A stretch of DNA of 64,000 nucleotides from Cryptobacteroides sp934698975 (GTDB lineage: Bacteria; Bacteroidota; Bacteroidia; Bacteroidales; UBA932), in assembly GCA_934698975.1 (NCBI GenBank), contig CAKUVR010000002.1, positions 151,583 through 215,582 on the forward strand, in the 5' to 3' direction. The first letter of the stretch is position 1. Each line of letters begins with the position of its first letter. Positions 36,452-43,972 of this stretch are shown piece by piece. A model generated the notes under the pieces. That model had not been told where the DNA came from. It saw nothing but the letters and a program-made list of their open reading frames with translations, and did not search any database. A program made the translations under genes and the position numbers.

Positions 36452-37081
36452 TTACTCTACCTTAAAGATAAATTTACGATTACCCAACATTATCACCGTT
36501 CCATCCTCTATCACGGTTTTTCTTCCAGCCTGAACAAATGTTGTCCCTTGGCTACTTTTGTCTTCCAGAAACCAAGAACCATTATCGTATGTGATTTCAG
36601 CCTGCACCTTTGATGTTATCGTGTTGTTAAACGGATCGGTATTCCCTCTGTTGAGTTGAACGGATTCACCTGCAAAGGACAACTCAACCGGTTCTGTTTT
36701 CTCGTTGTCCCAAGCAATAGGTTTCAATGCAAAAGTCTTTCCTACAACCGGGTTCGCCCAAGGATTGACAGTCGCATTATATTTTTGTCCGCTTGCCGGT
36801 GGCATCTGAACCTTGGCCTTATCTGGTTTGCATAAATCATGGCCGCAATTCGGACAGAGTTTCACGTCTGGCCGCAAAGGATAGCCGCAATCTGGACAAA
36901 CAGAACCTTCACTCTCAAATTTTGGTTCGGCAAAAACTTGCTGCTCGGAGATGGTACCTTTCAAGATGGGATCTCTCACAGGCCCTGATTTGGATTCTGG
37001 AAGATGGACAAGAGGCGAATTGCATTTCTCACACTTGGAAAGATTTTCTGGGTTTTCCCAGCCACAGTTCATACATCTCAT
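36452..37081 (-). CDS. double zinc-ribbon protein with FHA domain
   Basis: A 209-residue cytoplasmic protein. Two zinc ribbons: CMNCGWENPENLSKCEKC at the N-terminus and CPDCGYPLRPDVKLCPNC at about 62-79. The C-terminal half is an FHA domain with VQLNRGNTDPFNNTITSKVQ, WFLEDKSSQGTTFVQ and GTVIMLGNRKFIFKVE; the usual G-R of the first strand is N-R-G-N here and the Ser-x-x-His position reads S-K-V-Q, so phosphothreonine binding is uncertain. It is the first gene of the seven-gene operon. A promoter and the shared operator-like sequence precede it (37134-37181). Confidence 0.85.
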   Translation of the reverse strand: MRCMNCGWENPENLSKCEKCNSPLVHLPESKSGPVRDPILKGTISEQQVFAEPKFESEGSVCPDCGYPLRPDVKLCPNCGHDLCKPDKAKVQMPPASGQKYNATVNPWANPVVGKTFALKPIAWDNEKTEPVELSFAGESVQLNRGNTDPFNNTITSKVQAEITYDNGSWFLEDKSSQGTTFVQAGRKTVIEDGTVIMLGNRKFIFKVE

Positions 37082-37133
37082 ATCATTTGTGTTTATTAGT
37101 TCTACAAATACTCGTTCTGATTTTATTTGAGTG

Positions 37134-37181
37134 CAATAATCGCTATAAACTTTCGCCTAATCAAGTTCATTTCGGTTCATT
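37134..37181 (-). promoter_or_regulatory. operator-like motif and promoter of the FHA/kinase operon
   Basis: Read toward the gene, the motif AATGAACC-GAAATGAACTTG at 37161-37181 carries at its end the TTG of a -33 box. A weak -7 box GATTATTG is at 37134-37141, 20 bp further. Two other genes in this locus have the same 21-bp sequence with one difference each, in the same orientation and 20 bp from their -7 boxes. Confidence 0.65.
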
Positions 37182-37366
37182 TTAGGGAAGTTAGGTTAAT
37201 TATGGTGTTATTTCCATTTTTCATGGAGAAGATGCCAGATTTGCAATGACATACAAAACGTAACGAAAGGCTTGGAAGCCTTATAAAACGAATGGACGGG
37301 GAACAGGGATGTGCCCCCCCGATGAAACAGACGTTAGTAAAAATAAGTTTAGGATAGGATTTCGCT

Positions 37367-37906
37367 TTAATGCAAGCGTTCGGCCTCGAACCGGAGTTTC
37401 TGGTCTTTTTCCATCGGTCCACTGACCTTTTGAAGCGCGGCCCTGATGCTATCGGCCATAAGCTTGGCCGTCCCGGCTAAGGCGCTATCGGACTGGCAGT
37501 ACTTTCTAAGTTCCTCATAGCCAGATAATATACTATCCCACTGCTCTCTACGTGCCTTTTCTATCTTTGAATATGCCTCCAAAAGATCTTCGAAAGTAGC
37601 CCCTTCCTCCGTCACTGTCTCTCCTAACCTCTTTCCGCTCCGGTCAAAAAAACCGACGGTCTGTCCGGTAAAGGCCGCAGCGATCTCATCGGAAATGTAG
37701 TAGATGTCATCATAGACCGGAGCCAGAATCTCTCTCCCTGAAGTGTCGGCAAGCCCGTATCTGCCGTCCAGCGACACAATCATGGTCCCGTTGAGACAAT
37801 CGGTTTCAGTGTCGTAGACAGGCATGACGGTCTGCACTTCAGTTCTGGAAGAGCAAGCCATAGCCATCAGAGTCAAAAGCAGGAATATTACTGGTTCTCT
37901 ATGCAT
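37367..37906 (-). CDS. WG-repeat-like lipoprotein
   Basis: A 179-residue lipoprotein: MHREPVIFLLLTLMAMACSS has the lipobox Cys. The middle holds a WG/KWG-type beta repeat (SLDGRYGLADTSGREILAPVYDDI, shown here as SLDGRYGLAD and GREILAPVYDDI), known from ligand-binding or structural surface proteins, and the C-terminal 80 residues are helical. It is separated from the zinc-ribbon/FHA gene by about 285 bp that contains that gene's promoter but no other gene. It diverges from the kinase at 37991. Function unknown. Confidence 0.7.
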   Translation of the reverse strand: MHREPVIFLLLTLMAMACSSRTEVQTVMPVYDTETDCLNGTMIVSLDGRYGLADTSGREILAPVYDDIYYISDEIAAAFTGQTVGFFDRSGKRLGETVTEEGATFEDLLEAYSKIEKARREQWDSILSGYEELRKYCQSDSALAGTAKLMADSIRAALQKVSGPMEKDQKLRFEAERLH

Positions 37907-37990
37907 ATTAAATCAAACTAACAAATTTACCAATATTTTTGGTATAATACGTACGGAAAAGATTATATTTGGCTTTCAATTAGTGCAATT

Positions 37991-38971
37991 ATGGAGGAGA
38001 CATCAGCTTTTTTCGGTTCCATCGGAGACTTGTCTGACCGAGAGTCCTGGGATATTCAGAAAATCCACGAATCGCCGGAAAGTTATTCCATACTCAGTCA
38101 GGCGAAACTTGACGGCAAGTTGTTGGCTCTGAAGTCATTGAAACCTGAATATATCGGAAATCCCTTTTATGAGGGACTGCTCCGCAAGGAGTACGAGATC
38201 AGCCGCTCTTTGAACCACCCATGCATCTGCCAGACCCTTGATTTCATAAATATGCCAGACCTTGGCAACTGCATTGTCACTCAATGGATTGACGGTTGTA
38301 GCCTTGCCACTCTCTTGCCGAGCCTGAATAATCGGTCGCTGAACCATCCAATCCGGTCGCTGAGTTTGTCGAAGCGTACCGGACACCGACCACTTCGGTG
38401 CTTCGACAAGCTCAGCGACCGAAGAAGTAAGGGACTCTGCAAAAAAATCCTTCTCGAACTCTGCGACGCCCTTGAGTACCTGCACCGCAACCAGATCATC
38501 CACCGGGATCTGAAACCCTCCAACATAATGATCACAAAAAACGGCTGGAATGTCAAACTGATTGATTTCGGTCTTTCCGACGCTGAATGGTACACCACTT
38601 TCAAGAACCCCGCCGGAACCAAGGACTACATCTCACCGGAGCAGATGGCAGGGAAGAGTTTGGACTGCCGTACGGACATATATTCATTAGGGAAAATAAT
38701 ACAGGCGATGGGAGTATATCCCCGGATAGCCGCCACATGTGCCGCCGAAGACCGTGACAAGCGCTACGCTTCAGTTGAAGAAGTCAGGGCTGCCATTCTC
38801 GGAAGTGAGAGACGAAGGCGCCGGATTGCGGTCGCCGTCATAGCATCTGTTTTTGTCATCTTGCTGTCACTCAGCCTGATGAGTTTGGATATCAACGGCG
38901 TAAAGGACCGCAGGGCAGTGGATTCCGTATTCGAGGAGATCTCCGCCGAAATCAAGGAAGCCGGCTATTGA
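37991..38971 (+). CDS. Ser/Thr kinase-like membrane protein with an in-frame palindromic insertion
   Basis: A 326-residue protein. Kinase features: LLALKSLK (Lys), EYLHRNQIIHRDLKPSNIMI (HRD), VKLIDFGLSDAEW (DFG), GTKDYISPEQMAGK and DIYSLGKIIQAM. The glycine loop is degenerate (IHESPESYSILS), so activity is uncertain. Between the hinge and helix E, residues about 115-150 are Arg/Ser-rich and encoded by a 21-bp inverted repeat (38355-38420) of the palindromic family seen between other genes; such a block is not part of the kinase fold. A transmembrane helix (IAVAVIASVFVILLSLSLMSL) and about 25 residues outside end the protein. Confidence 0.82.
   Translation: MEETSAFFGSIGDLSDRESWDIQKIHESPESYSILSQAKLDGKLLALKSLKPEYIGNPFYEGLLRKEYEISRSLNHPCICQTLDFINMPDLGNCIVTQWIDGCSLATLLPSLNNRSLNHPIRSLSLSKRTGHRPLRCFDKLSDRRSKGLCKKILLELCDALEYLHRNQIIHRDLKPSNIMITKNGWNVKLIDFGLSDAEWYTTFKNPAGTKDYISPEQMAGKSLDCRTDIYSLGKIIQAMGVYPRIAATCAAEDRDKRYASVEEVRAAILGSERRRRRIAVAVIASVFVILLSLSLMSLDINGVKDRRAVDSVFEEISAEIKEAGY
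38355..38420. repeat. palindromic repeat element inside kinase coding sequence
   Basis: The left arm 38355-38375 and right arm 38400-38420 are complementary at 20 of 21 positions; the core is GGTCGCTGAG-CTTGTCGAAG. The element keeps the reading frame and contains no stop in the coding frame. A partial extra arm (CGGTCGCTGA) lies at 38332-38341. Confidence 0.88.
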
Positions 38972-39552
38972 TCGCTCCCTTCGCTGATGGCATCCACCCT
39001 GTTCAGCCCTTCCTGTGTCCCGGCGATGTATGAGAGGGTATATTCACCATTACGCAGAATCCTGGGAATGTACAGCGGGTAGCCGATCATGAACGACTCC
39101 GCCTGGAATTTGTCGCCTTCAAGCAGTTTCGAGTTCTCTGATTTTATGACGGTGTAGTTGCTGTCTCCGTCGTAGCGTAGCGTGACAAGCCGATTCGGAG
39201 CCCATCCGATGAGCACCTCCGCCCCCTTTTTCAGGTCGATTGTGCAGACCTTCTTCACCGAGAAGAAGTTGGACACATAATGCTCGTCATTCAGAATGCT
39301 CTGCTTGAATGTGTTGAAATCTCTTTTGCCGACATATCTGGACAACACGTTGAGGGTTGATATCCTCGGAGTTGGTTTCAAGGTCACATATCCCCACAGC
39401 CTTTTCAGGGTTGACGCAGAGATCATTTCGCCGGATTCATGCTCGACCACAACGGACAACGCCTCGAAATCAGCGGATGTGGAAAGCCTCCTTCCATAGC
39501 GCTTCTCGACCTCCGCCAGCAGATAATTCAATTCCGGTACTATTTTAGCCAT
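38965..39552 (-). CDS. probable DNA-binding regulator of the signalling locus
   Basis: About 195 residues starting MAKIVPELNYLLAEVEKRYG. The N-terminal 90 residues contain ISASTLKRLWGYVTLKPTPR and ISTLNVLSRYVGKRDFNTF, a helical segment common at the N-terminus of Bacteroidetes regulators and suggestive of a helix-turn-helix. The C-terminal 100 residues are beta-rich (LKKGAEVLIGWAPNRLVTLR, GDKFQAESFMIGYPLYIPRI), perhaps a ligand or self-association domain. Its promoter bears the shared operator-like motif, so it may autoregulate and control both operons. It overlaps the end of the kinase gene by 7 bp on the opposite strand. DNA binding is inferred. Confidence 0.6.
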   Translation of the reverse strand: MAKIVPELNYLLAEVEKRYGRRLSTSADFEALSVVVEHESGEMISASTLKRLWGYVTLKPTPRISTLNVLSRYVGKRDFNTFKQSILNDEHYVSNFFSVKKVCTIDLKKGAEVLIGWAPNRLVTLRYDGDSNYTVIKSENSKLLEGDKFQAESFMIGYPLYIPRILRNGEYTLSYIAGTQEGLNRVDAISEGSDQ

Positions 39553-39573
39553 TTCATGAATTTGTTTTGACCG

Positions 39574-39621
39574 CAAAGATATTCATTTAGTTCATCTTGT
39601 TCAAGTCCATTTCGGTTCATT
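39574..39621 (-). promoter_or_regulatory. promoter and operator-like motif of the probable regulator gene
   Basis: Reading toward the gene: operator-like AATGAACCGAAATGGACTTG (39602-39621), with TTG at 39604-39602 as -33, a 20-bp spacer and a perfect -7 box TATCTTTG (39581-39574). The ATG at 39552 is about 15 nt after the expected start. Confidence 0.72.
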
Positions 39622-39669
39622 GCTCAGTTTCCAGTCACCCTTTCGAACTCAATGGAAACCCAGAATAAA

Positions 39670-39717
39670 AATGAACCGCAATGAACTTGATTAGACAAAA
39701 ATTAAATCGTAATATTG
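39670..39717 (+). promoter_or_regulatory. promoter and operator-like motif of the rightward secreted-protein operon
   Basis: AATGAACCGCAATGAACTTG starts at 39670; its TTG at 39687-39689 is the -33 box, followed by a 20-bp spacer and TAATATTG at 39710-39717. The gene starts at 39760. The sequence shared with the copy at 37161-37181 extends several bases beyond the 21-bp core (CTAATCAAG side). Confidence 0.72.
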
Positions 39718-39759
39718 CAGCGAAATTGATTAGTCAATCACTTCATACAAACAACGGAT

Positions 39760-41556
39760 ATGAGAAAATCACTGGTCATTAACATACTACTCATCCTGCT
39801 TTGCGCTCCGGTGTTCGCACAGAACACCGCAAGCATAAGGAAAGGCAATTCGTACATCTACGCCGATGGCGTGGCGGCGGAGGCAGCCGAGGCTGACAGT
39901 CTGGCGCTTGACGCGTTAGTTGGGAAACTCTCGCAGACAGTTGACCTGCCATATTCGCCGGAAATCAGAAAGAGACTGATGTCCACCTACTTGGGAGACC
40001 TCAAAAGAGAATGCGGGATGATCTCCACGACGGGAAAGACCACCACTGTCACAAGGTATATTCAAAGAAGCGACGTGGAGCGGATTTTCGATGGCAGGAG
40101 GAGAAAGGTCAAGGAGATGCTTCAGATAGCGGCCTCCGCTGATAAGAAATGCCAGATGGACGTGGCGCTGCGTTACTATTCCTGGGCGGAGACTCTGATG
40201 CGGAGTCTTCCCTCGCCTGATGTCGTGGAGATCGCCAAGGCTAAAAGCAGGCGCGAGGCGATTCTGAAAGGGTTGAATGTAGAGTTCGATAGGCAGGACA
40301 TCTACGACAAGGGCATCGTGGAACTGACGTTCACCTTCGAGGGAAAGCCCGTCAAAAACATTGACTATAAATTCTTTGACGGAAAGACTTGGAGCGGTGT
40401 GCTGTCAGCCAAGGACGGTAAGGGGTTCGTGGAGGTGAGGCCGGACTCCAAAATCAATCAATACAGGATCAAGTACGAGATCACTCCGGCGCATCTCCAG
40501 CATTTGTTCAGGGAGGTGAGCCTCGTCGAGAAGGCGCTGGCTCCTGAGGCAAATGGCACCGACGGCGAAACACAGCCTGCGAATACTCACTCCGATCCGG
40601 CAGGAACCACTGAAACCGCACACGAATCATCAGTGCGGAAAATCGATTTCTCCGCCGTCAAAAAGAAAGTGCTGGACGTTGTGGCAAGGGAGGAGTTCCA
40701 GAGGGAGCCTGATTCCACGCGCGGAGAATTCGCACCTGTCATCTTTTCTTCCAAATATGAAAAGATTGTGCAAGAGGTTTGCAAAGGCATAACCGACGGA
40801 ACTGATAAATCGGTCTCTGAATATTTCACCCCGGACGGTTATGATATATTCAACCGCCTCATCCGCTACGGCAACGCCAGGGTACTGAGTTTCGATGACA
40901 TGACATTCTACGAGTTGGGAAACGAGGTCTATGCGAGGAGCGTCCCGATGGTGTTCTCGTTCAAGGGCAACAGAAGGCAGTTCGTGGAGAATGTAGTGTT
41001 CACGTTCAACGAGGACAAAAAAATCTGCAATCTGTCGTTCTCCATAGACAAGGAGACAGTGCAAGGCATTGTCAATCAGAGCAGCTGGAGCAAGGAAGCC
41101 AAGATGATCCTCATCAGTTTTCTGGAAAACTACAAGACGGCATACGCTCTGAAGCGGCTGGACTACATCAGTTCAGTTTTCGATGATGACGCTCTTATAA
41201 TCACAGGACGGGTGCTGCGGAATGTCAAAGGCCCGAACGAGTACAGAAACAACCGCTACGTCACCCTTACCCGCCAGAGCAAGGCGAACTACATCAAGAA
41301 CCTCGGCAGGGTCTTCGCAAGCCAGGAATATATCAACCTGCAATTCTCCGACTGCGAGGTGATGAAACTCGGCAAGGGAGAGCAGTTGTTCGGCATAAAG
41401 ATAAGACAGGAATATTTCTCCAAGACATACTCTGACACAGGCTACTTGTTCATCCTCGTGGATCTCCGAGACTACACTAAGCCGGTCATCCATGTAAGGA
41501 CATGGCAGGATGAGCCGGACAAGGATTTCGGAGTGATCGGACCTTATAACTTTTAG
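39760..41556 (+). CDS. secreted protein with LPP20-like N-terminus
   Basis: A 598-residue protein with a signal peptide (MRKSLVINILLILLCAPVFAQ). Residues about 25-120 look like an LPP20/FlgT-type domain (YIYADGVAAEAAEADSLALD, KRECGMISTTGKTTTVTRYI). The middle has a beta-sandwich-like segment (ELTFTFEGKPVKNIDYKF), a Thr/Pro-rich linker near 265-290, and two C-terminal units resembling NTF2-like folds (ISFLENYKTAYALKRLDYIS, SVFDDDALIITGRVLRN; VEDVRTW-like end VIHVRTWQDEP). I cannot name a full-length family. It is followed by a duplicated secreted gene 3 bp later and shares an operator with the kinase operon, so it is probably an extracytoplasmic part of the same system. Confidence 0.75.
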   Translation: MRKSLVINILLILLCAPVFAQNTASIRKGNSYIYADGVAAEAAEADSLALDALVGKLSQTVDLPYSPEIRKRLMSTYLGDLKRECGMISTTGKTTTVTRYIQRSDVERIFDGRRRKVKEMLQIAASADKKCQMDVALRYYSWAETLMRSLPSPDVVEIAKAKSRREAILKGLNVEFDRQDIYDKGIVELTFTFEGKPVKNIDYKFFDGKTWSGVLSAKDGKGFVEVRPDSKINQYRIKYEITPAHLQHLFREVSLVEKALAPEANGTDGETQPANTHSDPAGTTETAHESSVRKIDFSAVKKKVLDVVAREEFQREPDSTRGEFAPVIFSSKYEKIVQEVCKGITDGTDKSVSEYFTPDGYDIFNRLIRYGNARVLSFDDMTFYELGNEVYARSVPMVFSFKGNRRQFVENVVFTFNEDKKICNLSFSIDKETVQGIVNQSSWSKEAKMILISFLENYKTAYALKRLDYISSVFDDDALIITGRVLRNVKGPNEYRNNRYVTLTRQSKANYIKNLGRVFASQEYINLQFSDCEVMKLGKGEQLFGIKIRQEYFSKTYSDTGYLFILVDLRDYTKPVIHVRTWQDEPDKDFGVIGPYNF

Positions 41557-41559
41557 AAT

Positions 41560-42645
41560 ATGAAAAGATCAGCAATTTTATTCATTCTTCTGTTCTTGAC
41601 CGCTAGGGTTTTGGCGCAGACGGATTCTTCCGGGTTTTATGTCCAGTCCTTCAAGAAGTTGGAATGGGATCTGGACGCACGCAGCAACCATCCGATGCTG
41701 GACCAGAACAACCGGAAAGCGGCGTTGATCAAGGTCGTGATTCCGGAAGACGGGTTTGACTTCGATGTCGGAGTCATGGGAGTCGTGGGCGTAAGGCAGG
41801 AGCACGGGGAGGTCTGGGTGTATGTCCCGGAGGGAGTCCGCAAGATCACGATAAGGCATCAGACCTACGGTGTCATAAGGGACTACGAGTTCGGCTGTCC
41901 GATCGAGTCTGCGTCTGTCTATGAGATGAGGCTCCACGTGCCGTTGCGACCGAAAGCCACGGTGGTGGTCAAGGACTCGGTCATAGTCAGGGATTCAATC
42001 GTGTATGTCCCTACGCCGGTGTACACGAGGGCTCCACGTAAGAGAGTGAATGCTATACACAAGGGAGTAAAGGCTCCAAGGGAGAGAAAATGGCTCGAAG
42101 TGAGCAAACAGACCAAGTGGAGTACGATTGCCTTCACCAAAGTCCCAGATCCATCGATAGGCCTCATGACGGTATGGCACGCGCGCAAATTTGGAGCTTA
42201 CATCAAGGCTGAAGGTATGCTGAAGCGGTCCAGTGTGGATTACAACGTCTTTGAATCCGACTACATCAACAAAGATGTCATTGACGGAAGAATTACTGAC
42301 AACTCCGTAATTTGGAATGGACATTTCACACGGTTGTCCATCAGTGCCGGAACAGTGTTCAGATGTACGGATTGGCTGGGTATATGCTGTGGAATCGGAT
42401 ATGGTCAGTATCTTTTTCGATACGATGGATATTGCGTTCATTACGGCAATAGTAATAGTATCGTGCAAAGCAAAGATTACTATGATCTCACAAAAGGTGT
42501 TTCCTTAGACCTTGGGGAAGCCGTTATGCATTTCGGACACTTTTCTGCCTTTTTGGGCTGTAACGCACTCATCGATGGTACATATTTTCAGAAGGCCACC
42601 TGGAAGTGGCTTTCTTTTGAATTCGGAATCGGCTACTCCTTCTAA
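41560..42645 (+). CDS. secreted/outer-membrane protein, mosaic duplicate copy 1
   Basis: A 361-residue protein with a signal peptide (MKRSAILFILLFLTARVLAQ). Residues about 21-150 look PEGA-like (LIKVVIPEDGFDFDVGVMG, VYVPEGVRKITIRHQTYG). After a basic linker (about 155-185), the rest is made of alternating strands and ends FEFGIGYSF with a terminal Phe, as in outer-membrane barrels. The N-terminal 400 bp are nearly identical to the next gene while the C-terminal part is much more diverged. It begins 3 bp after the LPP20-like gene and is co-transcribed with it. Role unknown. Confidence 0.72.
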   Translation: MKRSAILFILLFLTARVLAQTDSSGFYVQSFKKLEWDLDARSNHPMLDQNNRKAALIKVVIPEDGFDFDVGVMGVVGVRQEHGEVWVYVPEGVRKITIRHQTYGVIRDYEFGCPIESASVYEMRLHVPLRPKATVVVKDSVIVRDSIVYVPTPVYTRAPRKRVNAIHKGVKAPRERKWLEVSKQTKWSTIAFTKVPDPSIGLMTVWHARKFGAYIKAEGMLKRSSVDYNVFESDYINKDVIDGRITDNSVIWNGHFTRLSISAGTVFRCTDWLGICCGIGYGQYLFRYDGYCVHYGNSNSIVQSKDYYDLTKGVSLDLGEAVMHFGHFSAFLGCNALIDGTYFQKATWKWLSFEFGIGYSF

Positions 42646-42755
42646 CTCATGTTCTTACCGTGGCGGTTGCGGTAGGAGAGATGACTGCCGCAATATTTTG
42701 GTTTGTTTTCAAGAATGAGATATCATCTTTTTCGTAGGTTTGTATTATGTAACAT

Positions 42756-43745
42756 ATGTCGTTTATGCGGAAACTAACTGTCATATTCATACTTCTTGTC
42801 ATCACTTGTGTGACTCTATGTGCTCAGAACGATTCTTCCGGGTTTTATGTCCAGTCTTTCAAGAAGTTGGAATGGGATCTGGACGCACGCAGCTACCATC
42901 CGATGCTGGACCAGAACAACCGGAAAGCGGCGTTGCTCAAGGTCGTGATTCTGGAAGACGGGTTTGACTTCGATGTCGGAGTCATGGGAGTCGTGGGCGT
43001 AAGGCAGGAGCACGGGGAGGTCTGGGTGTATGTCCCGGAGGGAGTCCGCAAGATCACAATAAGGCATCAGACCTACGGTGTCATAAGGGACTACGAGTTC
43101 GGCTGTCCGATCGAGTCCGCGTCAGTCTATGAGATGAGGCTCCACGTACCGCTGCGGCCGAAAGCCACGGTTATTGTGAAGGACTCGGTCATTGTCAGGG
43201 ACTCAATCGTTTATGTTCCTACACCGGTGTATACGAAGGCTTCACGGAAAGGCCTTAGAGATTGGTTCGATGTGAAAAAGCGGACAAAGTGGAGCGTGCT
43301 TGCCGTCACAAATGTTCCGACCCCATCATTCGGACTCATGGCAGCGTGGCATCCGCACAAGGTCGGGGCATACTACAAGTCGGAAATCAGTCGGAATACG
43401 GTAATAGAGGGTAGTGACGAGTATGGTCATTTCTGGCTTAAAAACCATAAAAAACTATCATTCACTATTGGAGGGATATTCAAATGTACTGATTGGCTAG
43501 GAATATGCAGTGGAGTAGGCTATGGTGAAGTTGTTGTTCCTCCAGGCAGCATCACTTATAATGGTCAGACAACAAATAGAAAAAAAGTACTCAACGGATT
43601 TTCTATCGACTTGGGAGCCATCGTGCGTTTTGGACACATCACCTCCTATCTCGGTGGCAACGCCATCCTTGATTGGAAGGGTACTCCTAATTCTATAAAA
43701 AGGCCCAAGGCCTTCCTCGAATTCGGAATCGGCTACTCCTTCTAA
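42756..43745 (+). CDS. secreted/outer-membrane protein, mosaic duplicate copy 2
   Basis: A 329-residue paralogue of the preceding gene. Signal peptide around FILLVITCVTLCAQ, then the PEGA-like domain differing from copy 1 at only a few residues (for example SYHPMLD for SNHPMLD, LEDGFD for PEDGFD). The linker is shorter, and the barrel-like C-terminus (TKWSVLAVTNVPTPSFGLMA ... FKCTDWLGICSGVGYGE ... LEFGIGYSF) is only moderately similar. The pattern fits duplication or gene conversion of the N-terminal half with diversification of the surface part. An in-frame ATG at 42765 is an alternative start. It is 110 bp from copy 1 and may be in the same operon. Confidence 0.72.
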   Translation: MSFMRKLTVIFILLVITCVTLCAQNDSSGFYVQSFKKLEWDLDARSYHPMLDQNNRKAALLKVVILEDGFDFDVGVMGVVGVRQEHGEVWVYVPEGVRKITIRHQTYGVIRDYEFGCPIESASVYEMRLHVPLRPKATVIVKDSVIVRDSIVYVPTPVYTKASRKGLRDWFDVKKRTKWSVLAVTNVPTPSFGLMAAWHPHKVGAYYKSEISRNTVIEGSDEYGHFWLKNHKKLSFTIGGIFKCTDWLGICSGVGYGEVVVPPGSITYNGQTTNRKKVLNGFSIDLGAIVRFGHITSYLGGNAILDWKGTPNSIKRPKAFLEFGIGYSF

Positions 43746-43816
43746 CACTGTTTCCCATTCGCTATTCCATTTTCATGTTTACTGAATGAAAATATTCATG
43801 AATCGTGAAGAAAAAT

Positions 43817-43846
43817 TTGCGGATTGAAAGATTTTGTCTATCTTTG
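43817..43846 (+). promoter_or_regulatory. promoter of tRNA-Ala
   Basis: TTG at 43817-43819 and TATCTTTG at 43839-43846 are 19 bp apart. The tRNA starts 11 bp after the -7 box. Confidence 0.75.
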
Positions 43847-43856
43847 TAATCCCAAT

Positions 43857-43929
43857 GGGGTATTAGCTCAGTTGGTAGAGCGTTTGAATGGCATTCAAAA
43901 GGTCAGGAGTTCGATTCTCCTATGCTCCA
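43857..43929 (+). tRNA. tRNA-Ala (anticodon GGC)
   Basis: Acceptor GGGGTAT pairs with ATGCTCC (43922-43928) with G-T pairs; D arm GCTCAGTTGGTAGAGC; anticodon stem TTTGA/TCAAA with loop ATGGCAT, anticodon GGC; T arm AGGAGTTCGATTCTCCT. Discriminator A; CCA not encoded. Confidence 0.93.
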
Positions 43930-43972
43930 CTTCCCGTTGAACATCAGTTGATTTCAGTGCCTTCTTTCATAT

